From Microbacterium ulmi (GTDB lineage: Bacteria > Actinomycetota > Actinomycetes > Actinomycetales > Microbacteriaceae): DNA of 64,000 bases. The notes under the pieces are model-generated. The model saw only the letters and a program-made list of their open reading frames with translations, was not told the origin of the DNA and searched no databases. Positions 34,805 through 45,028 of the stretch are shown here, in pieces; positions within the stretch are counted from its first letter, which is position 1, and every line of letters starts with the position of its first letter. A program made the position numbers and the translations under genes. The DNA lies in assembly GCF_011759705.1 (NCBI RefSeq), contig NZ_JAAOZF010000001.1, positions 553,057 through 617,056 on the forward strand, given 5' to 3'.

Positions 34805-35636
34805 TCGGACCCTCCATGATGCGGCGGCGGATGCGGCCCGACACGGCGTCGATCGTCATCGTGACGACGACCACGACGATGAGCAGCATCCCCACTGTCG
34901 ACCACTCACGGTACTGCGTGTACGACGTCAGCATGTCGCCGATGCCGCCGACGCCGATGAGACCCAGGACCGCCGACGCGCGCACGTTGATCTCGAACCG
35001 GTAGAGCCAGAACGACAGGAACGTGGGAGACGCCTGCGGCCAGACTCCCCAGCGCAGCACCTGGCTCGTCGAGCCGCCCGCCGCGCGGGCCGCCTCGATG
35101 GGCCCCGGCGGCACGGCCTCGACGGCTTCGTACCCCCACTTGCCGAGCGTGCCGACGCCGTTGAGCGCGAGGGCGAGGGCCCCCGTGAGCGGGGTCAGGC
35201 CCGTGACGGACAGGATGATGATCGCGAAGACGAGCTCGGGCACGGCGCGGATGACCGAGAACACGAGCCGCAGCGCCCACCGCACGGGCGCGGGGCCGAA
35301 GCCGCGCGCCGCGACGAGGCTGAGCGGTGTCGCGACGAGGATGCCGAGCACCGTGCCGATCCACGCCATCTCGACGCTGCGCCACGTCTGCCAGAGCGCC
35401 TCTGGCAGCTTCGACCAGTTCGGCGAGCCGAACATGAGCCCGACGTAGCGCAGCACCTCGGCGGGAAGCTCGACGAGCCGCGACCACGTGATGTCGACCG
35501 ACCAGAACGACGCGACGACCACGACGGCGACGACGGTCCATGCGACGGCGCGGAGGGGGCGGCGCGGGCGCGGAGGAAGGGCGAAGGATGCCGCGGCCGG
35601 CGCCGATGCACGGCTCGTCGACGCGGGCGCGCTCAT
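34791..35636 (-). CDS. phnE: Phosphonate-type ABC importer permease (second)
   Basis: A 281-residue inner-membrane permease of the PhnE family with about six segments. Visible marks are VIRAVPELVFAIIILSVTGL and the coupling loop GPIEAARAAGGSTSQVLRWG, plus the terminal NVRASAVLGLIGVGGIGDML. It overlaps the preceding phnE gene (ATGA). The two paralogues probably form a heterodimeric channel. Confidence 0.9.
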   Translation of the reverse strand: MSAPASTSRASAPAAASFALPPRPRRPLRAVAWTVVAVVVVASFWSVDITWSRLVELPAEVLRYVGLMFGSPNWSKLPEALWQTWRSVEMAWIGTVLGILVATPLSLVAARGFGPAPVRWALRLVFSVIRAVPELVFAIIILSVTGLTPLTGALALALNGVGTLGKWGYEAVEAVPPGPIEAARAAGGSTSQVLRWGVWPQASPTFLSFWLYRFEINVRASAVLGLIGVGGIGDMLTSYTQYREWSTVGMLLIVVVVVTMTIDAVSGRIRRRIMEGPSVRT

Positions 35637-36439
35637 ACGAGCCTCCGGCGGATCGCGTCGCTCACGGCGTCGATGATCACGACGATGACGAGGATCTCGA
35701 GGATGATGAGCGAGAGCTGGTCGTACCGGTAGTACGTGCGCACGGCGTCGATGAGCAGGCCGATGCCGCCGGCGCCGACCAGGCCCAGCACGGTCGATGC
35801 CCGCACGTTCAGCTCGAACACGTACAGGGTCTGCGACACGAAGGACGGCCACGCGTCCGGCAGGGCGACCGTGCGGTTGATCTGGGTCTGCGTGCCGCCG
35901 GCGGCGCGGCCGGCCTCGAGGGGACCGGCATCCATCGTCTCGATCGACTCCGAGACGAGCTTGACGACGATGCCGACGTTGAACAGGACGAGCGAGATGA
36001 TCCCGGGGAGCGCCCCGACGCCGACCATCGCGACGAGCACCGACGCGTAGACGAGCTCGGGAACGCTGCGGACGACGTTCAGGATGCCGCGCAGCGCGCC
36101 GCGCGTCCATCGTCTCGGGTTCGTCGGCCGCGCCGCCCACATGCTCAGCGGCAGCGAGATCGCCGCGCCCACGGCCGTGCCCAGCACCGCCATCTGCAGC
36201 GTCTCGAGCATCGGCGCGACGGTCCGGGGGAAGAACGACCAGTCGGGCTGGAGGAGCTGCCCGACCCGGATCGCGCCCTGCTGCCAGTTGCGCACGATCG
36301 CCGACAGGTCCAGTCCCACGCCGATGACGGGGAGACACATCACGACCGTGAGGGCGGCGACAGCGCCGAACGCGAGCCACGGCTTCCACCGGCCCCCTGG
36401 CCGGGCGGGCGGCGCCGGCGCCGTCGTCATGGTGCTCAT
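35633..36439 (-). CDS. phnE: Phosphonate-type ABC importer permease (first)
   Basis: A 268-residue PhnE permease parallel to its neighbour, with [40 protein letters not shown] and [20 protein letters not shown]. The ATG overlaps the phnC stop (ATGA), so ATPase and both permeases are translationally coupled. Confidence 0.9.
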   Translation of the reverse strand: MSTMTTAPAPPARPGGRWKPWLAFGAVAALTVVMCLPVIGVGLDLSAIVRNWQQGAIRVGQLLQPDWSFFPRTVAPMLETLQMAVLGTAVGAAISLPLSMWAARPTNPRRWTRGALRGILNVVRSVPELVYASVLVAMVGVGALPGIISLVLFNVGIVVKLVSESIETMDAGPLEAGRAAGGTQTQINRTVALPDAWPSFVSQTLYVFELNVRASTVLGLVGAGGIGLLIDAVRTYYRYDQLSLIILEILVIVVIIDAVSDAIRRRLV

Positions 36440-37254
36440 CGATCGAGCCGGTCGGCCGCCGTGAGCGAGCGGCCGTAGATCTCCTCGAACACGGCGTCCG
36501 AGGCATCCGACGCAGGCCCGTCGTACACGATCTCGCCCGCGCGCATGCCGATCATGCGCGTGCCGTACTCGCGCGCGAGATCGAGCAGGTGGAGATTGAC
36601 GAGGACCGTGATGCCGAGGTCCTGATTGATGCGGCGGAGGTCGTCCATGACGCCGCGAGCCGTCGGAGGGTCGAGGCTCGCGACGGGCTCGTCGGCGAGC
36701 ACGATGCGCGGCTGCTGCGCGAGGGCGCGCGCGATCGCGACGCGCTGCTGCTGCCCGCCCGACAGCGCGGACGCGCGCTCGTACACCTTCGAGAGGATGC
36801 CGACCCGGTCCAGCGCCTCGTACGCGAGCCGCCGATCGGCCTCGCGATAGGCGCCGACGAGCGTGCGCCACAGCGCGGTGTGGGCGAGGCGGCCCACGAG
36901 GACGTTGTTGAGCACGGTCGTGCGGCCCGCGAGGTTGAAGCTCTGGAAGACCATGCCGATGTGGCCGCGCAGCTCCCGCAGTGCGGCGGCCGACGCACCG
37001 TCGACGCGCCGGCCGCCGACCTCGACCTGTCCGTCCGTGGCGGGCACGAGCCCGTTGATCGTGCGGATGAGCGTCGACTTGCCCGAGCCCGAGAGTCCGA
37101 CGATCGCGACGAGCTCGCCCGCCGCGATGTCGAGGTCGACGCCGCGCAGGCCCACGGTGCCGTTCGGGTAGCGGACGGTGACGCCGGAGAGACGGATGCC
37201 CCACGGCGCCGGAGCGGGAGCTCCGGCGCCGTGGGTCGCGAGGGTCGTGGTCAC
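36436..37254 (-). CDS. phnC: Phosphonate-type ABC importer ATPase
   Basis: A 272-residue ATPase: Walker [10 protein letters not shown] at about 52, Q-loop [19 protein letters not shown], signature [15 protein letters not shown] and Walker [15 protein letters not shown]. The GTG start overlaps the phnD stop (GTGA). Codons 7-18 form a perfect hairpin at the DNA level. Confidence 0.93.
   Translation of the reverse strand: MTTTLATHGAGAPAPAPWGIRLSGVTVRYPNGTVGLRGVDLDIAAGELVAIVGLSGSGKSTLIRTINGLVPATDGQVEVGGRRVDGASAAALRELRGHIGMVFQSFNLAGRTTVLNNVLVGRLAHTALWRTLVGAYREADRRLAYEALDRVGILSKVYERASALSGGQQQRVAIARALAQQPRIVLADEPVASLDPPTARGVMDDLRRINQDLGITVLVNLHLLDLAREYGTRMIGMRAGEIVYDGPASDASDAVFEEIYGRSLTAADRLDR
37201..37234 (-). 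promoter_or_regulatory. Perfect hairpin at the start of phnC
   Basis: CCACGGCGCCGGAGC and GCTCCGGCGCCGTGG are 15-bp perfect arms around GGGA, inside the first codons of phnC, encoding an Ala/Pro/Gly stretch. On the transcript this stem starts about 20 nt after the start codon and could limit readthrough or translation from phnD into phnC. Confidence 0.55.
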
Positions 37255-38231
37255 TGCAGTCCGAGCTGCTGCGCCGCGCGCGCGACGACGTCGAGCGACG
37301 ACGGGTCGGCGGGGGCGAGCTTCGTGATCGAGTAGATGCTCTGGAGCACCGTCGAGCCCTCCTCCGTGTTGGAGAAGTCCGCGAGCGCCGTCGCGATGCG
37401 CGCGCGCAGCTCGGGCGAGAGGTCCTTCGAGAGGGCCACGCCGTCGTTGGGGATCTCGTCGGTCAGCGCGAAGACGACGACCTTCTGCCCGACATCCGGG
37501 GTGTCCTTCACGACGATGTCGCGCGCGTCCCAGAAGCTGAAGCCCACCTCGGCGTCGCCGTTGTAGACCGCGAGCACCGACGCGTCGTTGGCCGTGACGG
37601 GCACGCTCTCGAAGTCGTTGTCGATGTCGAGGCCGGCCTCCTTGAGCGCGAGCATCGGATAGATGTAGCCGGCGGGCGAGCCAGGACCGAGGACTGCGAC
37701 CTTCGAGCCCTTGACCTTCGTGATCGAGTCGAGGCCGGCGGGGCCCTGCAGCGCGTCGGCGCCGTTGCAGAAGAGCTTGCCGTCGCGCTCGACGGGCTCG
37801 TCCTCGCAGAACTTGTCGGGGTTGTTCGTCATGAACTGGCCGGGGTAGGTGATGTTGCCGTTGCGCTCGGTCTGGAGCACGACCTCGGCACCGTACCGGT
37901 CGTTGGCCTGCCACAGCTGGAGCGAGGGCAGGAAGCCGATCTGCGCCTGGCCGGCGCCCATCGCCTCGACGGCTGCCTGGTAGTCCTTCGAGACGACGCC
38001 CGTCACGGTGATGCCGAGCTCCTCCGTGAGGAAGTCGGTGAGCGGAGCGGCCGTGTCGACGAGGCCCGCCTGGTCCTGCGAGGGCACGAGCGCGAGCACG
38101 AGCGACGTGGGGTCGGCGGGAGCCGTGCCGGCTGCTTCGGGATCGGCGTCGCTCGCGCAGCCCGCGAGCGCGACGGACGCCAGCGCCGCCGCGGCGACCG
38201 CGGACGCGATGCGGATTCTCTTGCTGTTCAT
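37251..38231 (-). CDS. phnD: Phosphonate/phosphite-binding lipoprotein
   Basis: A 326-residue solute-binding protein with signal peptide and lipobox LAGC at about 22-25. Family features include [30 protein letters not shown] and [17 protein letters not shown]. It delivers phosphonates, phosphite or a related anion to the PhnC-PhnE-PhnE importer. It follows the HAD gene after 59 nt. Confidence 0.92.
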   Translation of the reverse strand: MNSKRIRIASAVAAAALASVALAGCASDADPEAAGTAPADPTSLVLALVPSQDQAGLVDTAAPLTDFLTEELGITVTGVVSKDYQAAVEAMGAGQAQIGFLPSLQLWQANDRYGAEVVLQTERNGNITYPGQFMTNNPDKFCEDEPVERDGKLFCNGADALQGPAGLDSITKVKGSKVAVLGPGSPAGYIYPMLALKEAGLDIDNDFESVPVTANDASVLAVYNGDAEVGFSFWDARDIVVKDTPDVGQKVVVFALTDEIPNDGVALSKDLSPELRARIATALADFSNTEEGSTVLQSIYSITKLAPADPSSLDVVARAAQQLGLQ

Positions 38232-38290
38232 GGTTCCTCTTTCGATGGATGGTGCCGTGGTGGGAGTGCGGAGGCGAGGTCGGGGCGTGT

Positions 38291-38977
38291 TCAGGGAAGA
38301 CGGACGGATGCCGCCCACTCGGCGAGCGCGGGGAGCAGCTCCTCGAGGGTCGGCGCCCGGAAGGTGGGCATCGCGTCGGCGTCGGCATAGCCGCCGACGA
38401 ACGCCGTCGCGTGCCCGCGCGCGTGCGCGGGTGCGAGATCGTTGCGCCACACGTCGCCGATGCTCAGCACGGGCGCCGCGGGGTCGAGCTCGTCGAGGAG
38501 CCGCTCGAGGCCGTGCGGCTTGGCGGCATCCGAGACGACGCGGTCGAACAGGCCCGTGAGCCCCATCGCCGCGAGCGCCTCGTCGAGCCTCGTCGCCGGC
38601 GCGTTCGTGACGAGGACGCGGTCGGCGTCCACGTCGCGCAGGAACGCGGCCAGTCCTCGGGGAGCCTCGACGAGGGCGGCGGGACCGCCGAGCTGGGCCC
38701 GGCTGAGAGCGTAGGCGGCCGCCAGGTCGTCGTCGCCGACGCCGCGCGCGAGGGCCTCGCGCCTGATGAGGTCGTAGCCGTCGACGACGTCGGCTCGCGG
38801 CCCGCGGAGAGACAACGCGACGGCGTCGACGAAGCCGGCGTCGGGCAGTGCGCTCTCCGCCACGGCCCGGGCGTACGCGAGGAGCGGGCCGTCGCCGAGG
38901 GCGACGGTTCCGTCGAAGTCGAAGATGATGGTGGGACGGGGCACGGGTGAGAACTCCTGTCTGGACGCATCGTCCAT
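38291..38977 (-). CDS. HAD-family phosphohydrolase
   Basis: A 228-residue haloacid-dehalogenase hydrolase. Motif [14 protein letters not shown] carries both catalytic Asp, motif II is VLVTNAPAT, the motif III Lys is in DAAKPHG, and motif IV is [13 protein letters not shown] helical cap lies between motifs I and II. Leading the phn operon, it may dephosphorylate or cleave an imported organophosphorus compound; that is inference. TATCCT lies 7 nt before the ATG, indicating a leaderless start. Confidence 0.85.
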   Translation of the reverse strand: MDDASRQEFSPVPRPTIIFDFDGTVALGDGPLLAYARAVAESALPDAGFVDAVALSLRGPRADVVDGYDLIRREALARGVGDDDLAAAYALSRAQLGGPAALVEAPRGLAAFLRDVDADRVLVTNAPATRLDEALAAMGLTGLFDRVVSDAAKPHGLERLLDELDPAAPVLSIGDVWRNDLAPAHARGHATAFVGGYADADAMPTFRAPTLEELLPALAEWAASVRLP

Positions 38978-38984
38978 GATGCAC

Positions 38985-38990
38985 AGGATA
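38985..38990 (-). promoter_or_regulatory. -10 box of the phn operon, leaderless
   Basis: TATCCT on the minus strand is 7 nt from the ATG of the HAD gene with no ribosome-binding site between them. Confidence 0.45.
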
Positions 38991-39039
38991 TGTGGACGCT
39001 TTGCCCCCGCGATGTAAACACTGGATGAACTCGTGCCGA

Positions 39040-39045
39040 TAGCGT
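39040..39045 (+). promoter_or_regulatory. -10 box of an uncharacterised gene, leaderless
   Basis: TAGCGT is 6 nt before the GTG start at 39052, the same box and spacing as before the lysE-like gene. Confidence 0.45.
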
Positions 39046-39051
39046 GGACGG

Positions 39052-39765
39052 GTGGACGCCTCAGACGCCGCGACGGATGCCGCATCCCCCGCCCCGAGGG
39101 ACACGGCGCAGCGATACGCGTCAGCCTCGGAGTCAGACGCGGCGGCCATCGCGCAGCTGGACGCCTGGTCCGCGAGGGCGGAGGCCGATCCCGTGGGCGC
39201 GATCGACGCGCTGCCGTGGCTGGCGGACTCGCTCGAGCGTGACGCCCGCGCCGATCGGTTCGCGCACTGGGGGCGGTCGACGGTGATCGACGAGAACGTC
39301 GGCGTCGCCGTGCTCCCCCGCGGACCGTTCGACGAGCTGCACCGCCGCGCGGGCATCGACGCTCGGTGGCCGGTCGGCCACGCCGGCGTCCTGCACGTGT
39401 ACGGCTACCTGCTGTCGACCGTGCCGACGCCGTACGGGCTCAAGCGTGCGCGCTGGCTCGACGGGGGGCTCGCGGAGGCGTGCGGGCTCGGACGGGCGGG
39501 CCTGCTCCCGTGGCGGGGCGGCGGCACGCTGCTCGCCCGCGCGACCGTGTCGGCCCGGCGGCTGCTCGCCGAGAGCGCGGTGCGCACGGAGGAGGTCGAC
39601 GGACGACGGGCGGTCATCGCGATCGGCCGGGCCGCGGCATCCGGGGTCAGCCCTCTCGCCTACGCGATCGACGGGCGCCTCGTCACGATGTTCCCCGTCG
39701 ACGACGCCGCTGCCCTCCTCGCCGGACTCGGCGCGCCGCGTCTGCGCTGGAACGCCGCGCACTGA
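39052..39765 (+). CDS. Uncharacterised 237-aa protein
   Basis: I do not recognise this family. The protein has a charged Ala-rich first 50 residues, then a well-ordered part with [40 protein letters not shown] and a final [20 protein letters not shown]. It has no membrane segment or signal peptide. Codon use equals that of its neighbours and the GTG start has a leaderless promoter, so I regard it as a real gene. It is divergent from the HAD/phn operon and converges on ramB. Confidence 0.7.
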   Translation: MDASDAATDAASPAPRDTAQRYASASESDAAAIAQLDAWSARAEADPVGAIDALPWLADSLERDARADRFAHWGRSTVIDENVGVAVLPRGPFDELHRRAGIDARWPVGHAGVLHVYGYLLSTVPTPYGLKRARWLDGGLAEACGLGRAGLLPWRGGGTLLARATVSARRLLAESAVRTEEVDGRRAVIAIGRAAASGVSPLAYAIDGRLVTMFPVDDAAALLAGLGAPRLRWNAAH

Positions 39766-39792
39766 CCCGGAGACTCGCCCCGCCGTTCCTCG

Positions 39793-39876
39793 CTCACAGA
39801 CTTCGCAGAATCGCGCCTTCCTCGGCGAGATCTCGCGCGATGATGCGAGGAAGAGCGATTCCTGCGACCTCTGTCG
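39793..39876. repeat. Degenerate copy of the dispersed palindrome
   Basis: CTCACAGACTTCGCAGAATCGCGC at the left and GCGATTCCTGCGACCTCTGT at the right are imperfect mirror images. The element sits exactly between two convergent stops and could serve as a two-way terminator. Confidence 0.65.
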
Positions 39877-39887
39877 ACCCCGACGGG

Positions 39888-41366
39888 TCAGCGCGGCGCG
39901 TGCGCCTCGAGGAATTCGTAGAGATCGGTCGTGTCGACGCCCGGGAACGAGCCCGTCGGCAGGGTGGCCAGGAGCGTCCGCGGGGTGCGGACGTTTGGCC
40001 ACGAGTTGTCGCGCCACTCCGACTCGAGCTCGGCGGGAGCGCGCCGGCAGCACACCTCGACGGAGTGCTTCGACACTCCCCTGTTCTGCGTATCGCGGCC
40101 GAGGAACCACTTCGTGTCGTCGAAGCGCACACCCACCGACACGGAGTGCGCGCCCTCGCTCGACAGCTCGACGCGGGCCGTGCACCAGTACGTGCCGTTG
40201 CCCGTGTCGGTGTACTGATAGTACGGGTTGAAGTGGTCGTCGACGTCGAAGACCGCGCGCGAGGTCCACCTGCGGCAGCACATCTGCCCCTCGATCGCAC
40301 CGAGACGGTCGGTCGGGAAGTTCACGTCGTCGTTCTCGTACGCCTTCGTGATGGTGCCGGACTCGTGCACCTTGAGGAAGTGCACGGGGATGCCGAGGTG
40401 CACCGTGGCGAGGTTCGTGAACCTGTGCGCCGCCGTCTCGTACGAGACGGAGTACGCGTCGCGGAGGTCCTCGATCGAGATCGCGCGATCCTGCTTCGCG
40501 TCCTGCAGGAAGGGCACGGCGTGCGACTCGGGGATCAGCAGCGCCCCCGTGAGGTAGTTCGTCTCGACGCGCTGGCGGAGGAACTCGGCATAGCTCGTCG
40601 GCTCGCGATGCCCCAGGATGCGGCTCGAGAGCGCCTGCAGCACGGCCGTGCGGGGGTCGCCTTTCGACGTGACCCTGCTGGACAGATAGAGCCGGCCGTT
40701 CTTGATGTCGGCGACGCTGCGGGTCGTCTGCGGCAGGTCGGGCACATAGTGCAGCGTGAACCCCAGGTGGGCCGCGATGTCGGATGCCGTCCGCTGCGTC
40801 AGCGGACCCCCGGGGTGGTCGACGGCGTGGAGGATGCGGCGTGCCTGCTCCTCGAGCTCGGGGAAGTAGTTGTCCTGCGTGCGCATGAGCCGGCGCAGGG
40901 CCACGTTGGCCCGGCGCGCCTCCTCCGGCGTCGCGGCGCGCTCGTCGCGCAGCCGGTCGATCTCGCCCTGCAGCGCGAGCATCGCGGTCAGCGCCTCCGT
41001 CGGCACCGTCTTGCCGATGCGGAAGGCCGGGATGCCGAGCGCCTGGAACGTCTGTCCCTTCATGGCACGTTCGAGCGCGATCTCGAGCGTCGCGCGCTCG
41101 TCGAGCGGCTCGGACTCGAGGAGGGACTCGAGCGCCGTGCCGAGCGCCCGCGCGATGGCGCGCAGGAGCGTGAGCTTCGGCTCGCGCCGCCCGTTCTCGA
41201 TCATCGAGAGCTGGCTCGGCGCGCGGTCGACGAGCGCTGCGAGCTCTTCGAGCGTCAGTCCGCGCTCGGTCCGCAGCTGACGGATGCGCCGGCCGATCGT
41301 GAGGGAGTCCACTCCTTCATCGTCCGGGATGCCGGCGCGCGGATCGCGAGCAGGAGACAGCGTCAT
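39888..41366 (-). CDS. ramB: RamB/ScfR-type regulator of acetate metabolism
   Basis: A 492-residue regulator. The Cro/CI-like helix-turn-helix is at about residues 24-80 ([20 protein letters not shown]), a central ImmA/IrrE-like region follows, and a C-terminal domain has clustered cysteines ([32 protein letters not shown]). This is the layout of RamB, which controls isocitrate lyase and malate synthase genes in Corynebacterium and Mycobacterium. The divergent aceA next door fits. The ATG at 41366 is used here; an internal start about 20 residues later is possible. Confidence 0.88.
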   Translation of the reverse strand: MTLSPARDPRAGIPDDEGVDSLTIGRRIRQLRTERGLTLEELAALVDRAPSQLSMIENGRREPKLTLLRAIARALGTALESLLESEPLDERATLEIALERAMKGQTFQALGIPAFRIGKTVPTEALTAMLALQGEIDRLRDERAATPEEARRANVALRRLMRTQDNYFPELEEQARRILHAVDHPGGPLTQRTASDIAAHLGFTLHYVPDLPQTTRSVADIKNGRLYLSSRVTSKGDPRTAVLQALSSRILGHREPTSYAEFLRQRVETNYLTGALLIPESHAVPFLQDAKQDRAISIEDLRDAYSVSYETAAHRFTNLATVHLGIPVHFLKVHESGTITKAYENDDVNFPTDRLGAIEGQMCCRRWTSRAVFDVDDHFNPYYQYTDTGNGTYWCTARVELSSEGAHSVSVGVRFDDTKWFLGRDTQNRGVSKHSVEVCCRRAPAELESEWRDNSWPNVRTPRTLLATLPTGSFPGVDTTDLYEFLEAHAPR

Positions 41367-41370
41367 ACGG

Positions 41371-41395
41371 GAATTCTGTCACGTTTGCAGAATTT
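41371..41395. promoter_or_regulatory. Candidate RamB site between ramB and aceA
   Basis: GAATTCTG and CAGAATTT are inverted arms separated by 9 bp, and the right arm with its left flank reads TTTGCAGAATT, similar to the reverse of the published RamB consensus AACTTTGCAAA. It lies 5 bp before the ramB start and 116 bp before aceA. Confidence 0.55.
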
Positions 41396-41510
41396 CGATG
41401 AAACTTCACATCCGATTCGGCCAAGACGGGTCGGAATCTTCACCCAGAGTGGACACACGACTCACCGCCGAGGCATCCGCTTCTCGGTCCCACCGACAGG
41501 AGAACCGCTC

Positions 41511-42845
41511 ATGACCACTCACTCCGCTCCCGGCCGGCCTCCCCTCCGCGCCCGCGGTCCGCTGCGATATGGAGACCAGACGGAGACCGCCGCCGAGCTC
41601 CAGGAGATCTGGGACACCGACCCCCGCTGGGACGGCATCGAGCGCACCTACACGGCCGAGGACGTCGTCCGCCTGCGGGGCTCGGTGCGCGAGGAGAACA
41701 CCCTCGCCCGCCGCGGCGCGGAGAACCTCTGGAACCTCCTCCACACGGAGGACTACATCCGCGCCCTCGGCGCCTATACGGGCGGCCAGGCCGTGCAGCA
41801 GGTGCGCGCAGGCCTCAAGGCCATCTACCTGAGCGGCTGGCAGGTCGCCGCCGACGGAAACCTCGCGGGCCAGACCTACCCCGACCAGAGCCTGTACCCC
41901 GCCAACTCCGTGCCCGCCGTCGTGCGGCGCATCAACAACGCGCTCATCCGCCAGGACCAGATCGAGCACGCCGAGGGCGAGCTCACGCAGGACTGGCTCG
42001 CGCCGATCGTGGCGGATGCCGAGGCCGGCTTCGGCGGTCCCCTCAACGCGTACGAGCTCGCGCAGTCGCTCATCCAGTCCGGCGCCGCCGGCATCCACTG
42101 GGAGGACCAGCTCGCGAGCGAGAAGAAGTGCGGACACCTCGGCGGCAAGGTGCTCGTGCCGACGCAGCAGCACATCCGCACGCTCAACGCGGCTCGGCTC
42201 GCGGCCGACGTCTCGGGTGTGCCGACCGTCATCATCGCCCGCACCGACGCCCTCGCGGCCGACCTGCTCACGAGCGACGTCGACCCCCGAGACCAGGAGT
42301 TCACGACGGGCGAGCGCACGAGCGAGGGCTTCTACCGGGTGCGACCGGGCCTCGAGTCGGTCATCAGCCGCGGGCTCGCTTTCGCGCCGTACGCCGACCT
42401 CATCTGGGTCGAGACGGGCGAGCCCGACATCGAGCTGGCGCGCGAGTTCGCCACCGCGATCCACGAGCAGTACCCGGGCAAGCTGCTGGCCTACAACTGC
42501 TCGCCGAGCTTCAACTGGAAGCGCCACCTCGACGACGAGCAGATCGCGACGTTCCAGAAGGAGCTCGCCGACCTCGGCTACAAGTTCCAGTTCATCACGC
42601 TCGCGGGCTTCCATGCCCTCAACTACTCGATGTTCGACCTCGCTCAGGGCTACGCCCAGCGCGCCATGAGCGCGTACGTCGAGCTGCAGGAGGCCGAGTT
42701 CGCGGCCGAGGCTCGTGGGTACACCGCCACGAAGCACCAGCGCGAAGCCGGCACGGGATACTTCGACTTCGTCTCCTCGGCGCTCAACCCCGACAGCGCC
42801 ACCCTCGCCCTCGTCGGATCGACCGAGGCAGAGCAGTTCCACTGA
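41511..42845 (+). CDS. aceA: Isocitrate lyase
   Basis: A 444-residue glyoxylate-shunt enzyme splitting isocitrate to glyoxylate and succinate. The catalytic motif KKCGH is at about residue 206, and [19 protein letters not shown]-like [14 protein letters not shown] and [12 protein letters not shown] are conserved. AGGAGAACCGCTC precedes the ATG at 41511. Length is that of the typical bacterial form. Malate synthase follows after a hairpin-containing gap. Confidence 0.97.
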   Translation: MTTHSAPGRPPLRARGPLRYGDQTETAAELQEIWDTDPRWDGIERTYTAEDVVRLRGSVREENTLARRGAENLWNLLHTEDYIRALGAYTGGQAVQQVRAGLKAIYLSGWQVAADGNLAGQTYPDQSLYPANSVPAVVRRINNALIRQDQIEHAEGELTQDWLAPIVADAEAGFGGPLNAYELAQSLIQSGAAGIHWEDQLASEKKCGHLGGKVLVPTQQHIRTLNAARLAADVSGVPTVIIARTDALAADLLTSDVDPRDQEFTTGERTSEGFYRVRPGLESVISRGLAFAPYADLIWVETGEPDIELAREFATAIHEQYPGKLLAYNCSPSFNWKRHLDDEQIATFQKELADLGYKFQFITLAGFHALNYSMFDLAQGYAQRAMSAYVELQEAEFAAEARGYTATKHQREAGTGYFDFVSSALNPDSATLALVGSTEAEQFH

Positions 42846-42856
42846 TCCAGTGATCC

Positions 42857-42897
42857 GGATGCCGCGCCCCGGCCGATCACGCCGGGCCGCGGCATCC
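42857..42897 (+). terminator. Hairpin between aceA and aceB
   Basis: GGATGCCGCGCCCCGGC pairs with GCCGGGCCGCGGCATCC over 17 bp with one mismatch. The stem ends are two opposed copies of the iterated GGATGCCGC word. It may terminate or attenuate after aceA. Confidence 0.75.
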
Positions 42898-42935
42898 CCA
42901 CCCGCACGTCACACCTCACAGGAAAGAACCGGGCC

Positions 42936-44609
42936 ATGACACCCACCGCCACGGGCTTCGCGCCCACGACGACACCCCTTCACACCCACACGGGTCCCGC
43001 GATCGAGATCACCGGCCGCATGGGACCCCGCTACGACGAGATCCTGACTCCCGAGGCGGTCGCGTTCCTCGCGGAGCTGCACCACAGATTCTCGGGTCGC
43101 CGGCACGACCGGCTCGCCGACCGCATGCGCACCCGCTACGAGATCGGCAACGGGCGCGACCCGAAGTTCCGCGACGACACTGCTCACATCCGCGAGGATG
43201 CCGAGTGGCAGGTCGCGGGCGCGGGACCGGGCCTCGAGGACCGGCGCGTCGAGATCACGGGTCCGACCGACCCCAAGATGACGATCAACGCCCTCAACTC
43301 GGGCGCCAAGGTATGGCTCGCCGACCAGGAGGACGCGACATCCCCCACGTGGAAGAACGTCATCGAGGGCCAGCTGTCGCTGTTCGACGCGATCCGCGGC
43401 CGGCTGACCTTCACGAGCCCCGCGTCTGAGACCGCGCCGGGCAAGGAGTACCGCGTCACGGCAGAGCGGACGCCGACGATCGTCATGCGTCCGCGCGGCT
43501 GGCATCTCGTCGAGAAGCACATCCGCTACACCGACCGCGCGGGGCGGGACTTCGCGGCATCCGGGTCGCTCGTCGACTTCGGGCTGTACTTCTTCCACAA
43601 CGCGAAGCAGCTCATCGCGAACGGACGTGGGCCGTACTTCTACATCGCCAAGCTCGAGTCGAGCGAAGAGGCGCGGCTGTGGGACGAGATCTTCACGTTC
43701 TCGGAGGAGTACGTCGGCATCCCGCACGGGACGATCCGTGCGACCGTCCTCATCGAGACGCTGCCCGCGGCGTTCGAGATGGAGGAGATCCTGTTCGAGC
43801 TGCGCGACCACATCGCGGGCCTGAACGCCGGCCGCTGGGACTACATCTTCTCGATGATCAAGAACTACCGCGGCCGCGGCGCCCGGTTCGTGCTGCCCGA
43901 CCGCAGCCAGGTCACGATGACGGTGCCGTTCATGCGCGCCTACACCGAGCTGCTCGTCAAGACGTGCCACAAGCGCGGAGCGTTCGCGATCGGCGGGATG
44001 AGCGCGTTCATCCCGAACCGGCGCGACCCCGAGGTGACCGAGCGCGCGTTCGAGAAGGTCGCGGCCGACAAGAAGCGCGAGGCCGGCGACGGCTTCGACG
44101 GCACGTGGGTCGCGCACCCCGACCTCATCCCGGTCGCGCAGGCCGAGTTCGACGCGGTGCTCGGCGACCGGCCGAACCAGGTCGACCGTCAGCGCCCCGA
44201 GGTCGACGTGCAGGCCGAGCAGCTGCTCGACGTGCACATCGGACTGCCGATCACGGCGGAGGGGGTGCACGGCAACGTGTCGGTCGCCGTGCGGTACATC
44301 GAGGCGTGGCTGCGGGGGCTCGGCGCGGTCGCGATCGACAACCTCATGGAGGATGCCGCGACCGCCGAGATCTCGCGCAGCCAGGTGTGGCAGTGGATCC
44401 ACCAGGACCGCGAGACCGAGGACGGCACCAGGATCACGCGCGAGTACGTCGAGGGACTCCTGGCCCGAGTGCTCGGCGAGGTCGACCGGTTCGAGGGGGA
44501 CCGGTTCGACGACGCCGCCGAGGTGTTCCGCGAGGTCGCCCTGCGCGATGAGTTCCCGGCGTTCCTGACACTGACGGCGTACGCGAAGCACCTCGTCGAC
44601 GCGGACTGA
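42936..44609 (+). CDS. aceB: Malate synthase A
   Basis: A 557-residue enzyme condensing glyoxylate with acetyl-CoA. It shows the malate synthase A segments VWLADQEDATSPTWKNV, RPRGWHLVEKHIRY, GLNAGRWDYIFSMIKNY and AFAIGGMSAFIPNR. The start ATG has AGGAAAG upstream. With aceA and ramB it makes a complete, self-regulated glyoxylate bypass. Confidence 0.97.
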   Translation: MTPTATGFAPTTTPLHTHTGPAIEITGRMGPRYDEILTPEAVAFLAELHHRFSGRRHDRLADRMRTRYEIGNGRDPKFRDDTAHIREDAEWQVAGAGPGLEDRRVEITGPTDPKMTINALNSGAKVWLADQEDATSPTWKNVIEGQLSLFDAIRGRLTFTSPASETAPGKEYRVTAERTPTIVMRPRGWHLVEKHIRYTDRAGRDFAASGSLVDFGLYFFHNAKQLIANGRGPYFYIAKLESSEEARLWDEIFTFSEEYVGIPHGTIRATVLIETLPAAFEMEEILFELRDHIAGLNAGRWDYIFSMIKNYRGRGARFVLPDRSQVTMTVPFMRAYTELLVKTCHKRGAFAIGGMSAFIPNRRDPEVTERAFEKVAADKKREAGDGFDGTWVAHPDLIPVAQAEFDAVLGDRPNQVDRQRPEVDVQAEQLLDVHIGLPITAEGVHGNVSVAVRYIEAWLRGLGAVAIDNLMEDAATAEISRSQVWQWIHQDRETEDGTRITREYVEGLLARVLGEVDRFEGDRFDDAAEVFREVALRDEFPAFLTLTAYAKHLVDAD

Positions 44610-44622
44610 CGTCCAGCACGCG

Positions 44623-44657
44623 CGGATGCCTCGGGCCCGATCGGTCCGAGGCATCCG
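44623..44657 (+). terminator. Terminator after aceB
   Basis: CGGATGCCTCGG and CCGAGGCATCCG form a perfect 12-bp stem around an 11-nt loop, 13 nt after the stop. Both arms contain a variant of the iterated word. Confidence 0.8.
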
Positions 44658-44779
44658 TGCCTGTGCTCCTCCGCCAGGCACCGTCACCGACCTCTCTCCA
44701 CGCGTCGGCGACCTCGACGGACTCTCCCTGCTCGATGCTGGCAAGGTCATGGCACTCGGCCCTGACTGAAGGGGTGTAC

Positions 44780-45001
44780 GTGTCCACCGAGACGATCGCC
44801 ATCGTGATCAGCACCGCCGGCCGGCTCCTCGGCCTTCTGACGACGTTCTTCGGCGCGTTCGCTTGGATGATCAGACGCACGGACGCGCGGTTCGAGAGGC
44901 TCGGCGAACGGATCCGCGCCGTCGAGACCGAGCTCGTCGAGGTGAAGATCGGGATCGCCCGCCTCGAAGGCCCGCCGCGACGACTCGTGCCCGCGCGCTG
45001 A
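44780..45001 (+). CDS. Small membrane protein with coiled-coil tail
   Basis: A 73-residue protein with one N-terminal membrane segment (TIAIVISTAGRLLGLLTTFF), then a charged helix RFERLGERIRAVETELVEVK likely to form a coiled coil. AAGGGG lies 5 nt before the chosen GTG; another in-frame GTG is two codons earlier. Similar small anchors are common in actinobacteria; function unknown. It converges on the next gene with only 27 nt between stops. Confidence 0.65.
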   Translation: MSTETIAIVISTAGRLLGLLTTFFGAFAWMIRRTDARFERLGERIRAVETELVEVKIGIARLEGPPRRLVPAR

Positions 45002-45028
45002 GCGGTTGCGGACGGAGCGGCTGCGAGT

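Noticed and set aside
33245..34819. A long plus-strand frame through the glycosyltransferase remnant and the RpiR gene
   Set aside because: It reads the real genes in the wrong frame or strand and has no domain.
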